A stretch of 8,681 nucleotides of DNA, taken from CAADGN01 sp035443945 (GTDB lineage Bacteria > Planctomycetota > Phycisphaerae > Phycisphaerales > UBA1924). This document shows, in pieces, positions 7,416 through 8,681 of this stretch. A program made the position numbers and the translations under genes. Position 1 is the stretch's first letter. The number at the start of each line of letters is the position of its first letter. The DNA lies in the NCBI GenBank assembly GCA_035443945.1, contig DAOMNQ010000096.1, forward strand, positions 1 through 8,681. The letters are read 5' to 3'. A model generated the notes under the pieces. That model had not been told where the DNA came from. It was given only the letters and a program-made list of their open reading frames with translations, and ran no database searches.

Positions 7416-7419
7416 GGAG
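7416..7419 (+). promoter_or_regulatory. Ribosome binding site of the HAF-repeat gene
   Basis: GGAG lies six bases before the ATG at 7426. This decides the start against the in-frame GTG 7390 and ATG 7393, which overlap the preceding stop and would put a charged 11-12-residue extension before the signal peptide. Confidence 0.75.
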
Positions 7420-7425
7420 ACTGAC

Positions 7426-8598
7426 ATGATCCGCTTTGCACCCACGCTCGCCGCCGCCTCCGTCATGGCCTTGGCACTGTGCGCACATGCCCAGCGCGCC
7501 GCCTCGTTCTTCGGCCTCGGCGACCTGCCCGGAGGTGATGTCAACAGTGTGGGCGTAGGTCTATCGGCGGACGGCTCGACTGTCGTCGGATGGAGCCTCT
7601 ACGGCGGAGGCTTCCCTGGGCTGGCGCAGGCATTCCGATGGAGCGAGGAGGGCATGGTCGGAATCGGCTTCCTCCCCGGCGGCAACGAGTCGTACGCGAC
7701 CCGCGCTTCCGGCGATGGGCGATGGATTGTGGGCAGAGGCCCGTCAAGCGAAGGTGGACAAGCATTCCGATGGTCCGAAACCACAGGCATGATCGGTCTC
7801 GGCGACCTCCCCGGATCCACCTTCTACAGTGAAGCGATCGGAGTCTCCGACGACGGCTCGATCGTCGTCGGACTGAGCAAGTCCGGCGCGGCGGGAGGTC
7901 CGAGCAACTTCGAGGCGTTTCGCTGGACGCCCGAGACCGGCATGGTCGGCCTCGGCTTCATGCCAGGACACAATGTTAGCGTGGCGGTGGACGTCTCAGC
8001 TGATGGGCGCATCATCCTCGGCGCCAGCACCATTGGCGGAGATGGCGAGGCATTCCTATGGACGCCGGAGTCGGGCATGAACGGGCTGGGCAAGCCCGAT
8101 GGCTGGTGGAGCGCGTCCGGCGCTTCCCTCTCCGCCGACGGCACGACCGTCGTCGGTGATGGGATCAAACCACAATCCGGCATCGAGGCTCTCCGCTGGC
8201 GCGCCGACACCGGCTGGATCCCACTCGGCCACCTCACCGACAGGCCAGACAGGGTCAGCGTCGCCAGCGGCGTCTCGCCGAACGGCTCGTTCGTCGTCGG
8301 GCGATCCACCGCGGACATCGGCGAAGAGGCGTTCGTCTGGAGCGAAGACTGGGGCATGCGCTCCGTGCGCGAAGTCCTCCTCGACTTCGGCATCGACACG
8401 ATCGACTCCGGCTGGGCCCTCTCGATTGCAACCGGCGTCACCGTCGCGGGTGACACCCTCATCATCACCGGCACCGGATGGAACAGGAACTTCCCGAGCC
8501 ACCAGGAAGCCTGGATCGCCCACATCCCCATCCCCGCCCCGGCCTCACTCACGCCCCTCGCCCTCGCGCTCGCGGCAACAGCCCGGCGCAGACGCTGA
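7426..8598 (+). CDS. HAF-repeat secreted protein with PEP-CTERM-like C-terminal tail
   Basis: A 390-residue exported protein. Residues 1-22 form a signal peptide (MIRF, hydrophobic core, cut after AHA). The body is seven repeats of about 45-50 residues, each with an S-x-DG-x-x-VVG strand pair, then (Q/E)-A-F-x-W, then GM-x-GLG-x-LPG. The DG motifs fall near 49, 97, 143, 193, 238, 286 and a degenerate one near 342; the AF-x-W motifs are near 69, 113, 164, 209, 255 (ALRW), 302 and a last AWIA. This matches the 'probable extracellular repeat, HAF family', and seven units suggest a propeller fold. The tail from 367 has IPIPAPAS, a short Ala/Leu-rich stretch and a terminal RRRR, the shape of planctomycete PEP-CTERM-type sorting signals processed by an exosortase-like enzyme, suggesting cell-surface delivery. 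Function is unknown. It lies 32 bases after the propeller gene with no promoter seen between, so the two are probably cotranscribed. Confidence 0.88.
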   Translation: MIRFAPTLAAASVMALALCAHAQRAASFFGLGDLPGGDVNSVGVGLSADGSTVVGWSLYGGGFPGLAQAFRWSEEGMVGIGFLPGGNESYATRASGDGRWIVGRGPSSEGGQAFRWSETTGMIGLGDLPGSTFYSEAIGVSDDGSIVVGLSKSGAAGGPSNFEAFRWTPETGMVGLGFMPGHNVSVAVDVSADGRIILGASTIGGDGEAFLWTPESGMNGLGKPDGWWSASGASLSADGTTVVGDGIKPQSGIEALRWRADTGWIPLGHLTDRPDRVSVASGVSPNGSFVVGRSTADIGEEAFVWSEDWGMRSVREVLLDFGIDTIDSGWALSIATGVTVAGDTLIITGTGWNRNFPSHQEAWIAHIPIPAPASLTPLALALAATARRRR

Positions 8599-8609
8599 AC
8601 GAGGCACGC

Positions 8610-8681
8610 ATGTCGTGTGCGCAGTCCACGCAGAGCGGCTTCGACGACATCATCGTCGCGAACCACGACGCGCCGGTCGGC
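8610..8681 (+). CDS. Start of a further FG-GAP-like reading frame (runs off window)
   Basis: An ATG at 8610, with GAGG five bases upstream (8601-8604), opens a frame that is still open after 24 codons at the window edge. It contains GFDDIIVANHDAPVG, closely resembling DGLEDIVTANHDSDSV at the end of the upstream propeller protein, so FG-GAP/VCBS-like. It begins only 11 bases after the HAF stop. A propeller motif starting at residue 10, with no signal peptide, is odd: it may be a remnant whose real beginning was lost, or a gene whose true start differs. The nucleotide match to 7294-7353 is only partial, so it is not a fresh copy. Confidence 0.45.
   Translation, partial: MSCAQSTQSGFDDIIVANHDAPVG

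Noticed and set aside
5690..7441. A 583-codon open frame on the minus strand opposite the propeller gene
   Set aside because: It shows no recognisable domain. Its Val/Asp/Gly/Glu-rich makeup is what the reverse complement of GTC/GAC-rich coding sequence gives, and it overlaps the well-supported sigma and FG-GAP genes.
1..8681. CRISPR array, transposon ends, tRNA, riboswitch or defence genes
   Set aside because: I looked on both strands and saw no direct-repeat array, transposase motif, cloverleaf, or nuclease, helicase or toxin signature. Repeats in the right part are protein-level propeller repeats, not DNA repeats.

Overview
The window is GC-rich, densely coded bacterial DNA. Three features together point to a planctomycete, probably of the Phycisphaerae type: an ECF sigma factor of the planctomycete/acidobacterial 'Sig-70_X6' kind, a HAF-repeat secreted protein ending in an Ala/Leu-rich segment plus Arg cluster (a PEP-CTERM-like sorting tail), and FG-GAP/VCBS-type propeller proteins. 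This placement is inferred from gene content. No rRNA or other marker gene is present.

Left part (1-1438, + strand). This is the 3' end of a cytochrome cbb3 oxidase assembly operon. It holds the C-terminal part of a P1B copper-transporting ATPase (CcoI/FixI type), whose stop overlaps the start of ccoS in an ATGA. CcoI would supply copper for the CcoN subunit, and CcoS is a small membrane factor needed for cofactor insertion. The structural genes are not in the window and would be expected to the left.

Middle (1433-5026, - strand). A very large MscK/MscM-type mechanosensitive channel converges on ccoS and overlaps its last 6 bases. It has a signal peptide, a long periplasmic coiled coil, about eleven membrane segments and a C-terminal MscS core. 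A short divergent intergenic region (5027-5145) separates it from an ECF sigma factor gene (5146-5742, + strand).

Right part (5743-8681, + strand). A good sigma70-like promoter (5794-5822) is followed directly by a perfect 8+1+8 palindrome at the expected transcription start. After a GC-rich leader come two genes, probably an operon: a seven-blade FG-GAP/VCBS propeller protein and a seven-repeat HAF-family protein. The first is split by a frame break exactly at a run of nine G (5958-5966). The well-placed ribosome site and start lie in one frame and the whole propeller in another; removing one G joins them and restores a signal peptide. A further FG-GAP-like reading frame starts at 8610 and runs off the window.

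I see no CRISPR array, transposase, toxin-antitoxin pair, tRNA or rRNA, and no clear defence or biosynthetic system. The most interesting points are the homopolymer frame break in a surface-protein gene, the palindrome at its promoter, and the repeated G/C tracts of exactly nine bases.
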